The position numbers were made by a program, and so were the translations under genes. Under the pieces are notes generated by a model. The model saw only the letters and a list, made by a program, of their open reading frames with translations. It was not told the DNA's origin and made no database searches. 29,774 bases of DNA. Source: Conidiobolus incongruus B7586. Lineage: Eukaryota; Entomophthoromycota; Entomophthoromycetes; Entomophthorales; Conidiobolaceae. Of the stretch, positions 10,955 to 23,056 are shown one piece after another. Every line of letters starts with the position of its first letter. Position 1 is the first letter of the stretch. Location: assembly GCA_000697335.1 (NCBI GenBank), contig JNEM01016859.1:1-29774 (forward strand). The letters are read 5' to 3'.

Positions 10955-11667
10955 ATGTCTAAAAATCCAAATGAATCGGGTGATGAATATGATCTTAAGG
11001 AACAGGACCGTTTTTTGCCTATCGCTAACGTTGCCCGGATAATGAAGAAGGCCTTACCTGAAAATGCTAAAATTTCCAAAGATGCTAAAGAAACTGTCCA
11101 AGAGTGTGTTTCCGAATTTATTTCTTTTGTAACGAGTGAAGCTAGTGATCGATGTGCCCAAGAAAAGAGAAAAACTATTAATGGTGAAGATGTGCTTTGG
11201 GCTATGCAGAGTTTAGGTTTTGAAAATTATGCTACATCTCTAAAAGTTTATTTGACTAAATATCGTGAGGTTTGTACTTATCTAATAAAAGGCTCTTCAA
11301 ATTTATTTTATTAATAATAATTTCATAGGCTGTCAAAGTTGATAAGGGTTTAGCTCCACCTCGTGATAAAATGAATGTTGGTACTATACCCGAAGAATTC
11401 TCACATTTGCAGGAGCAAGAACAACAACTTCAACAACAGCATCAACAACAACAGGTTCCTCAACACCCTCAACACCCACAGCATCCTCACGCTCACCACA
11501 TGCAACAGCCACCGCAAGCACATCCCCAGCACCACCCTCAGCAGTTACATCCCCAACAACTTCAGCAACTTCAGCAGCTACAACAGCAGCAGAGACAGCA
11601 ACAATTGCAACAGCTCCAGCAGCTTCAGCAAGGTATCCCTCCCCAGCACGAGCCACCCGCCCAGTAA
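10955..11667 (+). CDS. HAP3: CCAAT-binding factor subunit NF-YB/Hap3
   Basis: Nuclear histone-fold subunit that pairs with NF-YC/Hap5 and NF-YA/Hap2 to bind CCAAT boxes. Exon 1 is 10955-11269 and exon 2 is 11329-11667, with a 59-nt intron (GTTTGT donor, CATAG acceptor, phase 0), giving 217 residues. The core (residues 16-105) is diagnostic: [56 protein letters not shown] and [17 protein letters not shown], then YLTKYRE. The intron falls right after KYRE, at the end of the fold. The tail begins AVKVDKG, and residues from about 126 on are almost all glutamine, histidine and proline. Such Q-rich tails act as activation domains in animal NF-Y subunits; here that is inference. The glutamines are encoded by intact CAA/CAG codons, unlike the decayed repeats nearby. 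Confidence 0.95.
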
Positions 11668-12981
11668 ACATTTAAAGTATTTGGAATAATTCGCATACTT
11701 TGAATCCTATGATTGAATGTCTAAACGTGCACAATTGACCAATTCTGACCATCTTTTGATTTTATATTTTTACACAGGAATTTTATGATCAATATATGTA
11801 ACTCATCTCTTATTTTCTATAATTTTATAGCTAATTGACCTATATTTATTTATCATTATTCTTACCATTTTAAATTTTAGATTGTGAAGTATCTAAAATA
11901 TTTTGAAATTAATAATATGATTAATTTTAGATATTATTTAAATTCTACAATTTTTTCTTTGTTTAAATTTTGAAATTCATTCAAGGGATTCTAGTCTATT
12001 TGGTATAAACTTTGTTATTTTGTATTATCTACACTTTTATACGCTCTATCAATATCTACTTGATAAAATTTAATATTGTTTATAATGTTATTACTCAACA
12101 TGATAAAGCTATTATATTAATCATTCAATCGGCAAATGATCAGATTTTAACTAATATTCATTATTAATCAATATTATTTAATGTTGACATCTTAAAAATA
12201 TATTATGTTAATATTGTGTTAAATGATTTAATATTGATGGTGCTGAACAAAAGTTTGTTATAATATAACCCAATTGAATTATGATTTTGAAATTATTATA
12301 AAAGCCATTGTGTAAAATGTTAGATTATTTCCAATCATATACATTTATTCAAGAAAATTACGCTAGGTCATTATTATCTCTAGAAAGCTCAATTAGTTTC
12401 AAAGAACTTATAAATTAGTAAACTGATTTATTGATGAAGAAATTTCAAAAATATTTGTACAATATAAAATTGAATTTAAAATATATTGTTGTAAAATTGT
12501 TATTAAAATAATTAAATAATTTAAAGGTAAATTATTAATAGTATTGCCTAAATAAATTCAAATTCCAATTCAATTAAATTATATGAAATAGAAATAAATA
12601 ATATTATAAACATTGCTATCTAATACCAAAATATTCTCTGTTTCATGAATTTAAAATGAATGAATTAATTTCATTGACTAATTGGTAAAGTAATATAAAT
12701 TGTTATTTATTATTAACAAGATGCTATAAAAGATTTTGAAACAAAATGAATCAATGCTGAAATAAATATAAAATATTATAAAGAAAATATATAAGGAGAA
12801 TTGTGTTATATGAAATAAAAGTGATATAAATATAAAGTGATTAAATATGTAAGTTGGATATTAAAATATTAAATAAAAAAAGAAGTTTGAATTAATGAAA
12901 TAATATTGTATGATTTTATATTTTAATGAAACTGATTTTTGATTTCAAAGTAATAAATATTTTCAGATGATTAATATTCAA
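11668..12981. other. Intergenic region, NF-YB to tRNA-Glu
   Basis: 1.3 kb of AT-rich sequence downstream of NF-YB. No open frame, RNA or repeat is recognisable. Confidence 0.55.
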
Positions 12982-13053
12982 TCCGATATGGTCCAGTGGT
13001 TAGGATTTCTCGCTTTCACCGAGACGGCCAGGGTTCGATTCCCTGTATCGGAG
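12982..13053 (+). tRNA. tRNA-Glu (UUC anticodon)
   Basis: A complete 72-nt tRNA gene without an intron. The acceptor stem pairs TCCGATA with TATCGGA and is followed by the discriminator G. The D arm is GTCC/GGAT. The anticodon stem TCTCG/CGAGA closes the loop CTTTCAC with anticodon TTC. The T arm is CAGGG/CCCTG around TTCGATT. The internal A box (TGGTCCAGTGG) and B box (GGTTCGATTCC) match RNA polymerase III promoters. It would read GAA (and GAG by wobble). It stands alone between two protein genes. Confidence 0.97.
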
Positions 13054-13062
13054 TATGTTTCA

Positions 13063-13066
13063 TTTT
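13063..13066 (+). terminator. Pol III T-run terminator of tRNA-Glu
   Basis: The first run of four T residues lies ten bases after the mature tRNA end. RNA polymerase III normally stops at such a run; a second TTTT follows at 13073. Confidence 0.6.
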
Positions 13067-13883
13067 GAATTGTTTTATTTCGTAATTCAAGTAATTAAAT
13101 TTAATTTTTATTTCATAATATTTAAAATAATCATTTATATTATTTGTTTGTATTATTATTTTCGTTAAATATATAATTTGTTTTTCATATTCTATGATAT
13201 TATTCCAAACTCAATTTTGCACCTGCATCTCTGATTTTTATGTTATTATTTAGTATAAGAAAGTTCTTCAATGGATCGGTATCAATTATCATATTAATTT
13301 TAATGAATATTATAATAGTATACATTTTGGTTACTTTAATATAACCAATAACCTCTTTTTTGCTATAATAATACAATTCAGGACAAGGGAAAAACTTTTT
13401 TTCACTAATTATTACCTTTTAAATATCAACAATATATCAAATATTGAAATTAGTTGAAATCTTTCAAATTCATGCTAATAGAGCATTTATATAATTATAA
13501 TGTGGTTATATCATAATTTTTTAAAATTGAAAAATTAATATCCAAAGTTTTATACAATATTTTCTATATTTAAAATCTAAACTTCAAATAGCTAAACTAA
13601 TTTGGAATTATTAAATTGAGACAATAATAATGAAATCATCAAAAATCCTTAGCAGAAATAATCAATTTTATCTGAATTGAGTTGATGACATCATGTAGTT
13701 GTATTTATTGCTATAAAATAATCAAGGAACAATAAATTTCTAAATTCTTAGATATGATAAAAACATAAACTGATTATTAGTAATATCAAATTAAATTTAT
13801 TTTATATTTTTATAAATATATATTGAAAAAATATTCAATATTAAATTTACTCCTATCAACTAATTTGATTGAAAAGCCTTTCA
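13067..13883. other. Intergenic region upstream of anoctamin-like gene B
   Basis: About 800 bp, AT-rich, without a coding or RNA signal. It should include the promoter and leader of gene B. Confidence 0.55.
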
Positions 13884-16449
13884 ATGTCTACGACTGACGA
13901 CCTGATAGATTTCGTTGAAGGTACTTCATCAGTACCAAATACCCAATGCGTTTCAAACCCCAGTAATTTAGAGCTTGAACCCCAGACCACTTTTGTCGAG
14001 TCTATTGCCACATATAAACAAATCGACACCAATCCCAAAGTGACTGCAGGTCCGTCCAACTTCCCAAGATTCATTCCAAAGTCCATAGAAGGTCAAGTAC
14101 CCAAACAATTCATACAAAATTACAAAGCTCAAGTCAAGTTTACCCAAGCCCTACGTGATAATTACTATCGCACCAAAACCTTAAATTTAAATTCAAATTG
14201 CGACCCAAAAGACACTCAATATCCTAAATTTGAGAGTGATAGTTTTTCGGATTTTGTTATTATTATTCAAAAGGGAACTGGAGCAGAAGATAAAGGTGCT
14301 TCTGCAGACCTTGTTAAAGATATTGTAACTAGGTTAGTTCAAGTAGGTTTCCTAGTTGAAATTATTGATGACAAACGTTTCGGACAAGATAAACTAGCTT
14401 TATTTTTAAGTGTATCGGTAACTAAGGTTCAAGAATTGCGAATTGCCGAATTGTAAGTATAACTATACATTATATTATCCTATCCTAACTTTGTATGAAT
14501 TTAGACAGAATGATTATCTATTAGGATTGCCAATACCTGAAACTGAATTATTGAATGAACTTAGTAACCCTCAGAATATAAAGGTCAGTGTATCGGATCG
14601 ATTGAGATTAGTTTATAATTTAATAACTGATCCTGTAACTGACATGGGAGCTGGTTTGAATCAAGGTGAAAACGGTATTGATTCTATATATCCTGTACAT
14701 GATAGGGCTTTTAATAGAGTAAGTGTTAAAATTATATGAAATAATTATCATTAATGTATTCTACCCATAGTGGTTTATGAAATATATATCCAAAGCTGTC
14801 ATTTTGACAGATTCTGATTTAGATATATTAAGATATCACTGTGGTGAGGAGTTATCTTTATACTTTAGCTTTTTGCAGTTCTATCAGTTATCACTCATTC
14901 CAATTGGGCTACTGGGTTTTATTTCTCGATTTATTCTTGGCTATGGCTACTACTTCCAAGCCATTTTAATGCTATTATGGGGTAGTTTATTCGTCTTGAG
15001 TTGGAACATTAAAGAAAAAGAACTGAATCATCGCTGGAATTTAAACGGGTGTAGCAAGTTGGAGCATATTCGAAAATCTTTTAAACCCGAATTCTATGTT
15101 AAAAACCCCATTAATCAGAGATTGGAAGGTAAAGTAAGATGGCCAAGTCGTCTCCAATTCAAACTGCAAGGCTACTATTGGCTATTATCAGGTGCTGCAA
15201 TCCTATTAGCAATGATTATCTTCTCATTCTGCGTTGAAATTATCCTAAATGAATTTTATTATGGTCCATTCAAAATGTTTTTAGGACCTATTCCACCCAT
15301 AATCTATGCACTTTCAGTTGGCAACAGTTCCAAATGGTTTATTAAGTTAGCTCAAGATTTAACCAAAAAAGAAAATCACGACACTCAAACAAATTTCTTG
15401 AATTCTCTCACTCGAAAAGTGTTCACTGTGAATTCTTTAGTGAATTACGCTAGTATTCTCTTCGTAAGTTGGATTTATATTCCTTTAGGTCATCATATCT
15501 TTCATTGGATTCATCCTTTCCTTCACAGTGGTCCCATTGAGCATGAATTGGTATTGGGAGTTGGTAGATTGCAGACGCAAATTCAGTACTTTATGGTCAT
15601 GAAACAGTTTATTGGAATGCTTACGGAAACTTTCTTACCTTACGGTTTGAGATATTATAAGCGCTATGATAAGGAGATTAAAGCCAAGATCTTTGGTAAG
15701 AAAGTCGAATATTACAATTTGGAGCCCAAGAAAGAAGTCAAGAAAGAGCTCAAGGCTGGCGAAATTGACTACGATCACGAATTATTGAAGTTCGTTCAAG
15801 AATTTAACGAACTTGGAGAATATGATATGTATGAGGATTATGCTGAAATGGTCGTTCAGGTAATTGATAATTGAATAACATATGCATCAATATATTGATA
15901 TGATATGATAGTTTGGTCATGTCACCATGTTTAGTGTAGTATTCCCATTGGCTGGAATTATCTCCATGATCAACAATTTCATTGAATTAAGAACAGATGC
16001 ATTAAAAATCTTCTTTACTGCTAGGTAGATAATAAACTCATCTAAATAGTTTCAATAATTAATTATATCATTAGACGTTTAGTGCCCGTTAGGACTGAAG
16101 GAATTGGGGCATGGAAAAATCATTTGGTAATAATTCATTATCCAATTATTAAACTATTACTAATTTGATCCAATTTTAGTACAATTTGTTATGGATCTCA
16201 TCCATAATCAATGGCTTATTAATCTACCAATTCACTCACAATATGACTCCACCAACAGCTGCCCCAAATACTTGGGTTCATTGGGGTCTTACAGCTCTTA
16301 TTTGGGAGCGTTTCTTCCAATGGGGTTTCAATAGGTTGCAGGCAGTGTTTGATAGTATACCCCACTCATGGGATATTCGTAAATCTAAGTTTGAGTTTAA
16401 AAAGCGTGAGACATTGTTGACTGAATTCAATTTGAAGAAATCGAATTAA
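13884..16449 (+). CDS. Anoctamin (TMEM16/Ist2-like) membrane protein B
   Basis: Paralogue of gene A on the opposite strand. Exons are 13884-14452, 14505-14718, 14771-15859, 15912-16024, 16075-16126 and 16180-16449; introns are 50-53 nt. The spliced frame gives 768 residues and ends in TAA. The first ATG (MSTTDDLIDF) is used; the frame is open a few codons further up only through a TTG. It has the same order as A: N-terminal domain (DFVIIIQK), NDYLLGLP, DRLRLVYNLI, IYPVHDRAFNR, then about nine or ten membrane segments. Family acidic residues are D617 and E620 (DYAEM) and E649 and D653 (ELRTD). In TM6 the glutamate (E547) remains, but glycine (G543) stands where A has asparagine. The loop before TM7 (562-591) is lysine-rich where A's is acidic. 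The C-tail is short. Function is inferred as for A; activity is not shown by the sequence. Confidence 0.9.
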
Positions 16450-18100
16450 TGTTATTACTACTTTATATCCTATATATTATCCTATAAAATACTAAAATGA
16501 TTTCACTCTATCAATCGTGTTGATAATTAATAATCTATTTCAACTATTATAATAATTATTTCAATATTTCAATACATTGAAAAAAGACTTAGTTAATTTA
16601 TGATCTAATGTGGTTATTTGAATTGGTATTAATTGCTTTGCTTCAAATTAGAATCTACTTCAATATCAATTGTCAACCTGAAATATATATGATTTGTATC
16701 AATCCATACAATATTTTGTTTATTGAAAAAATTAACACTATTACATATAATACCATTCTATTTTACTTTCAGTAAAATTTCATCAAGTTAAAATATTTAG
16801 TATACATTGAATTCATCTCTCCTATTTACATAAAATGAGGTTATTTGTAACTATCAATCAAGGTACGTTTTAGACATACAAAATGCACATAATTGAAACT
16901 TTACAATATATTTTTGCAATATGCTTTCAAATCGTGATTTTTAACTGAAGCTTCCAAAATATATAAAATATATTATATTTATATATTTTATATTTCACTA
17001 AATCAATTTACCATGTATTCATAATTATACTTTCAAAAAATAATTATTTTATCCTTCAAAATGTGAAATTTTAAACTTTTATTTTGCATGATTTTTTTTC
17101 AAATTGAGCAATTAATACAGTATATATAGTTCAAATTATCCAATAATTTTCAAAATTAAAAATATTTATTCTAAACATATAGCTAATATAAAATCAAAGC
17201 TAAATTTTTCTACTTATGATATTTGTTACTTAGTTGTAAAAGTATTATGTCTTATTTTAACAATTAATATTCATTTAACCATTCTTCATAAATGTTGTAT
17301 ATTTTGAATATCCTAAGAACAAAACCTACCAAATTCATACTCCTCAATTAATTTCCCTTTTATATGTTTCAATTTCAAGAATCCAAATTTTAATTAATTT
17401 GAATAACTCTTTGAAACAAGTTTTCATTAATGATTATAAATTATACACCTTAATATCAGAAATAATATAATGATTGAATAATGTTTAATAGAATATGTTT
17501 TATAATAAAAATAAAATTATAATGTCCATGATATGATAATTTATTTTCATTGAAATTTGTAAGTTATAAATTTTATTTTAATATTTGTTAATTAAATAAA
17601 ATTATAAGCAAAGTATTTTATAATAAATTTTAAATACTAACACTACCTTATGAAAATATAAGATTATAATAATTCTGATTATATAGCTATATTCTATCAT
17701 AAAAATTATCGATATTTTGATTAACTAACTATTGTTTTTATATTTAATTATCTCTGGGAGTTATTAATTGATCAATTAATAAATTCAAATATTGATATTT
17801 TAAATTATTAAAGATTTTTGTAAATTATAGTTAGATAAATAGTTATAATCCTAATATAGATGGATATCAAAACCAAATTATAAATTTCTAAATATCAGTA
17901 ATTTGAAAAAAGAGTTTAAAATAATTTATAATATTTGATGGCAATGAAGAACTCAATTGGTCATTGTTTTATATATTAATTGATTATTAGAATTTTCTAT
18001 ATTTAAATCAATTATTATTTTACGAATCAATATATTTTCACTCTTATTTATATACTTTTTATCTAATAGTAAGGGATTTTATAATTCATATTTTTCACTA
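16450..18100. other. Gene-free stretch between island and decayed block
   Basis: AT-rich intergenic sequence with mixed composition. I find no gene, RNA or repeat. Around 18,000 the G+C content drops towards that of the repeat block. Confidence 0.55.
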
Positions 18101-19916
18101 TATAATATAATTTTTTGGATAATTATATTAAAAACCAAATAAATAAAAATCACAAAATTTCAAATCTTACCTCAGTCAAACAAAAAATATTTAACAATTA
18201 TTATGCTAGGCAAAATATTATATAACAAGTATTTATAAAAATTTTCAAGTATCAATTAATGGCAAAAGATTTTCAAAGTAAATATTGCAAACTAATTTAA
18301 TTAATTTATAGCTAGGAAATCTGACATACAAAAATAATTTCATTTAAGCTATCTTGAATCTTTAATTAACCAAAGATATACAAGTAAAATTAAGAATAAT
18401 TGAAATGTCGTATATATTCTTTAACAAAAATATTAACTTAGTATTTGTGACTTACTATTAACTTTATTATTTTATATAAAAAGATAATTTAAAAGCAGTC
18501 TAAATAATATATATATTATATTTTAATCTCAAATCAAAATAATTAAATAAAAACAAATAATATACAACTATATTATCAATGTATTTAAGTTAATATTTTT
18601 TAAAAAAAATTCATAATATATAAATTATGATCTTTGATATATAAATCTTTATATAGAAGTATAAAAAATGCTTAGGTCAAAGTAAAACAATTACTATTTT
18701 TAAAAAAAATAATGAGTACTATTATTAGTTATAAATATTAAAAATATATCTTTATATCAACTATTAAAAGTAAGTATAAGATTTAATAATAGAATATACA
18801 TTTTAATTTTAAAATTTAATATAAATCTTTAATGTAAAAATACTTTATTTAAAAACTAACTATATAATATTAATAACTATATTATAATAAAAATTATCAG
18901 GGGTTTATTTATTAAAAAATATCTTTATCAACATATCGACTTTATTAACTATATATTAACCTTTATGATTATAAATAACTTAATAAAATAAAAAATCTTA
19001 TTCAAAAAAAAAATACTATAATATATTAGATATATATTTCAGAATTAAATATATAATTTTGAATAAAAATTATAGAAAGCTATATATAAAGATAAAACAT
19101 TAAATAATAATATATACTATTTATTAAATTATAAAAAATTATTAGTTATCAAAGCTATATATTTATTTTCTTAGTTTTTCAATTAAAATTATAATTATAA
19201 TTTTATAAACTTAATATTCTATTAAAAATACAGTATAATCATAAGTCAAATATTAATTGTTATTTTTGGATTTAATATATTAACTAAATTGTTTTTAATA
19301 TAATATAACTATTCTATAGATTAATAATCATCAAAAATATTTCATTAACTTATATTTCATTAATTTCATTTATAAATTTTTGCTCAAAATAGGATTTCAC
19401 TAATATTTATTATTATTCAATATAATTTAAATTTTATTTTATATAAACTTATAATATATCATTTAAAATATTTCAGAATTATATAATTAATATAGTTATC
19501 TATTGTTTAATAATTTAAAAAAATATTAATTATTATATATATAATAATTGATTAAAAAAATTAAATATTTCATAAATAGATTAGATTTGTTAAAAAAAAT
19601 ATTCTGATATATGACCATATTTATTAATTAAAAAAATGGAAGTTTAATCATATATGTTATAATATAATTCATATATTGGATTTAATAACTATTTTTAATT
19701 TTTATATTTAATAAACTCCTTTTAACTTTAGCTTTATAAATTTTTTAATTTTTATATAAAAAATAAATAGTATTAATAAATAACTATAATTGCATTCATA
19801 ATAATAATAATATTTAAAACTAAAATATATCACTTTTTATTTACTAATTCTTATCAGAATTAAGTAAATTTAGAATATATTATTATTATTTATTAAAATA
19901 ATTGATTTTTATGAAT
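18101..19916. other. Extremely AT-rich stretch, origin unknown
   Basis: Nearly all A/T, dense in TA steps, with stops in all frames. It resembles the RIP-decayed elements next to it, but I could not assign any part of it to a family. Confidence 0.5.
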
Positions 19917-21104
19917 ATTACTCTGTATTTTTAATAATAGGAATTTTTTGCAATTGAAAATAAATAAATATTTTAATATATAATATATAAAAATAAATAT
20001 ATAATGTTAATTTAATAGTTTCCTTTATTATTAATAACTTTTTGCTATACTTTTGGTAAAGATCTAACACTTAAAAAACTGTTCTTTTTATTAAAAACTA
20101 AAATTTGATATTTTACAAACCAATTAAATTTTCTTATAGAAATTTTCTTTCTTATAAGTTAGTTTTTTAATTACCTAAAGCAATTATAATCACATAGGTT
20201 ATAATCTAAGGAATATACTAGATATGGTAGTTTTTTCCAGTTATTTTTAATTAGAAAGTTTTTTACAGCTTTAAATTTATGAATTTTACAATTATCATGT
20301 AAAATAATAAGTTTTTTCATATTATATTGAGAACACCAATTAAAAATACTTTTATTTAAAAGAGCAATATAAAGTTTACTATTAATTGATTTTCTTTTAG
20401 GAACTAAATAAGAGTAGAATATATTATTATAGTTTATTACAATAATTAACATTCATTTATTAATAAAATACTTATTTAAAAGGATTTATAGAGGGGGTTG
20501 ATTTGGCTTAATTTAGCATCTTGATTTGTATTGTAATAAAGAATTATATATAGGGATCTAAGATTCATCAATTGTAATTATTCATTGTAAAACTTTAAGC
20601 TTCTAGTAATATTTTAGTAAGTTTTGTTTAGCAATAGCTACTCTAGTTTTTTTCTAAGCTTTAGTTAAATTATAAAGCACTTATTTTACATTTTTATTTT
20701 ATTAATTTGAGTTTAAACTTTAATATATATAAAATACTTATAAAACTAATATTAAAGTACTTAGATAATTCTTTAACTAAAATAAAAAAGTGTTTTTCAA
20801 AATATTTTTTCACTCTATTAACAATTAAAAAAATAACAGTTGAAGTTAGTTTTTTAGATTTTAACAGGTTTTAGATAGTTTCTCTCTTAGCTTTAAAGTG
20901 ATTTACCTAGCAATAAATTGTTGATTTAAATAATACTTTATTAGCAAAAGCTACTTATAAATTTCAAATAATTTTAGAGGGCTTATGGTTAAATTTTACT
21001 GATACTAAAATAAAAGACTTTTGATGATTACTATTTGGTTTAAACATAATTAAATTAAACAACCAATTTTAAAAAGTTAATTTTTTAATCAAAAAAATTA
21101 TTAT
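19917..21104 (-). mobile_element. Mariner-type DNA transposon relic, copy 1
   Basis: The transposase remnant reads on the minus strand from an ATG at 21047 to about 20005, close to 347 codons, the usual mariner length. Near the start is a helix-turn-helix region (TSTVIFLIVNRVKKYFEKH). The largest open piece, 20171-20452, has SINSKLYIALLNKSIF, then the second catalytic aspartate in LIILHDNCKIHK and the mariner signature YSLDYNLCDYNCF, where the third acidic residue is Asp (DD34D type, CDY). The end (KVINNKGNY) is also family-like. Several stops (for example after CDYNCFR and in YC-stop-VNHF) interrupt it, so it is dead. A possible inverted-repeat core is TTTTTGCAATTG at 19945 against TTTTTAAAATTG near 21064. 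Full ends are not resolved. A TA run abuts the right end. Confidence 0.75.
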
Positions 21105-21124
21105 ATATATATATATATATATAT
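21102..21124. repeat. TA microsatellite
   Basis: An uninterrupted TA run directly at the 5' end of mariner copy 1. The second copy has the same neighbour at 29757. Confidence 0.8.
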
Positions 21125-22664
21125 TAAAAATATATAATTTGTTATTAACTTTGTATATATTTATTTATTTCAAATTAATAATATGTTTGAAAAGTCAGAA
21201 CTTAAATAATTTCCTATTACTTTAAATTCAAGGTAATAATTAGAAAAATTAATTAATTGGAATTTATAGTAAAAATTATTTTAACTAAAATTTTATTTCA
21301 TTTTTAAATAAATAATTATAGAAGTAGTTAGAACTTAATTTGCTTTAATAATATAATATTAATTTTATTCTTTTCAGTTATATTTTGACAGTGTTTATTT
21401 ACCTAAAGCTTTTTTAGTTGGTTTAAGCTTTTGTTATATTTTGATATATTAATTTTGTTTTATTATTCATCAAATCATGTTATAACTATGATATTTATAA
21501 ATTATTCAAATATTAAATATAAAAATAACTAGATAATATTCTGATTAAAATAATAAAAATCTGTTATTATTTTTTGATTTTTATTAATAAATGCAAAAAT
21601 AATAATAATAATTAATTCTTTTATTTTACTATATTTTAAATAATATCCTATATAATATGAAAATAACAAATCTAAAAATATATAGTAGTTATAAATAGTA
21701 TTTTAATTTTCTTTAGCTATTTTAAAATCTTTTTAAATTTAAAGTATTTATGATTATAATATAATAAAAATTAAATAATAAGATTTTGATATTCACTTTA
21801 ATATATATGATTTAATTAAATTATAAATATTAAAAAATACCTCTAATATACAAATACTGAAAATATTTTATTTTTGATATATATGATATAAAAATAATCC
21901 TTTAAATACAAACGATGTAATTGGAAAGCCAGAAATTAAAAAATTTTCCATTTTTTTAATTAAAGATATAATAATTTAATAATATTTTTATAATCATATT
22001 TAATAATAAATCAAGATGATCTTTAAGTTTGTAGTTCTTTTAAACTATTATATATAGTAAATCTATCTTTAAGGATATTAAAGTATGGTTTAATAAGGAT
22101 TATATATTATCTTATCTATTTTAAGTTTTTAAATAGGGTTTCTCTTAATTGTAATTTAATTAATACAAGCTTTATGATAGGATATGATTTTTTAAAAAAA
22201 AAAGCCTTGAATTTGATTATTAACAAATATTTTATCCTAAATTTAATAATAATATATTATATAGTTAATGAACATAATCTAATCTATTTCATAATTATAA
22301 AATATTCCATCTATTTTAATAATTGAATTAAGTAATAAAATAAAGTTATTATTTAATTTTATAACTAAATAGTAAAATTAATTATTATAATATATATAAT
22401 ATACAAAAATTTCTTATAGTAATGATATAAGCAATTCTTAATAATAGTTAGTTCATATAAAATTTTAAAATATAATTATAAATATAATAATATTAGAAAT
22501 TAAATGATATAATTATAATAAGAGTAAAATATTAATAGATATAATTTGAAATGTTCAAAACTTATATTATTTAATAATAGCTAAGAAATAATGAAATATT
22601 AAAAAAATAATGAAATTTTACTTATTAATTTAAATGATATAATTTGTATTATTAGTTTTGTAAA
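21125..22664. other. AT-rich stretch between mariner copy 1 and the LTR element
   Basis: No gene is visible. Two similar short segments lie at 21185-21214 and 21921-21949 in the same orientation (about 23 of 28 bases alike). Their origin is unknown. Confidence 0.45.
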
Positions 22665-23056
22665 TGTAGTGGTAGTTAAACTAATATAGTATAGAGGAAA
22701 ACTTAATATAAAAGTAGTGTGTGTAGAATGTGGTAATATAATGTAGCTATAGTGTGCAAGTGTAAACAAAGTTTAATTAAGCTTTGAACTAGGATGAGTT
22801 ACTGATATATTAAGATTTATATTAGGTAGTGTTAATATCCTATAATATTAATAGAATATAGTCTCAATTTTAGAAATAATATAAAAGTAAAAAATAGTAA
22901 GAATTGAGAGGAAAAAGAAAAACCTAGTTTATTAGATAATTCAATGCTATTTATACAATTAATTTAATAATATAAGTATAAATTAATTATATAGTTTATA
23001 GTTAATTGGATTATATGAAAGTATATATAAGAATTTAAAGAATTAGTCTCTTAACA
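22665..23056 (-). repeat. LTR (3' LTR on element strand), 392 bp
   Basis: A direct repeat of 27963-28354. It begins TG and ends CA, as LTRs do. Confidence 0.9.

Noticed and set aside
11384-11671. Alanine/valine-rich open frame antisense to NF-YB exon 2
   Set aside because: It is the mirror of the CAG/CAC repeat tract and has no family resemblance.
13869-13883. Five-residue N-terminal extension of anoctamin-like gene B
   Set aside because: It would need a TTG start. ATG at 13884 is the first standard start.
18101-19916. Further transposon copies in the AT-rich stretch
   Set aside because: I looked for transposase, reverse transcriptase and LTR signals on both strands and found none convincing enough to name.
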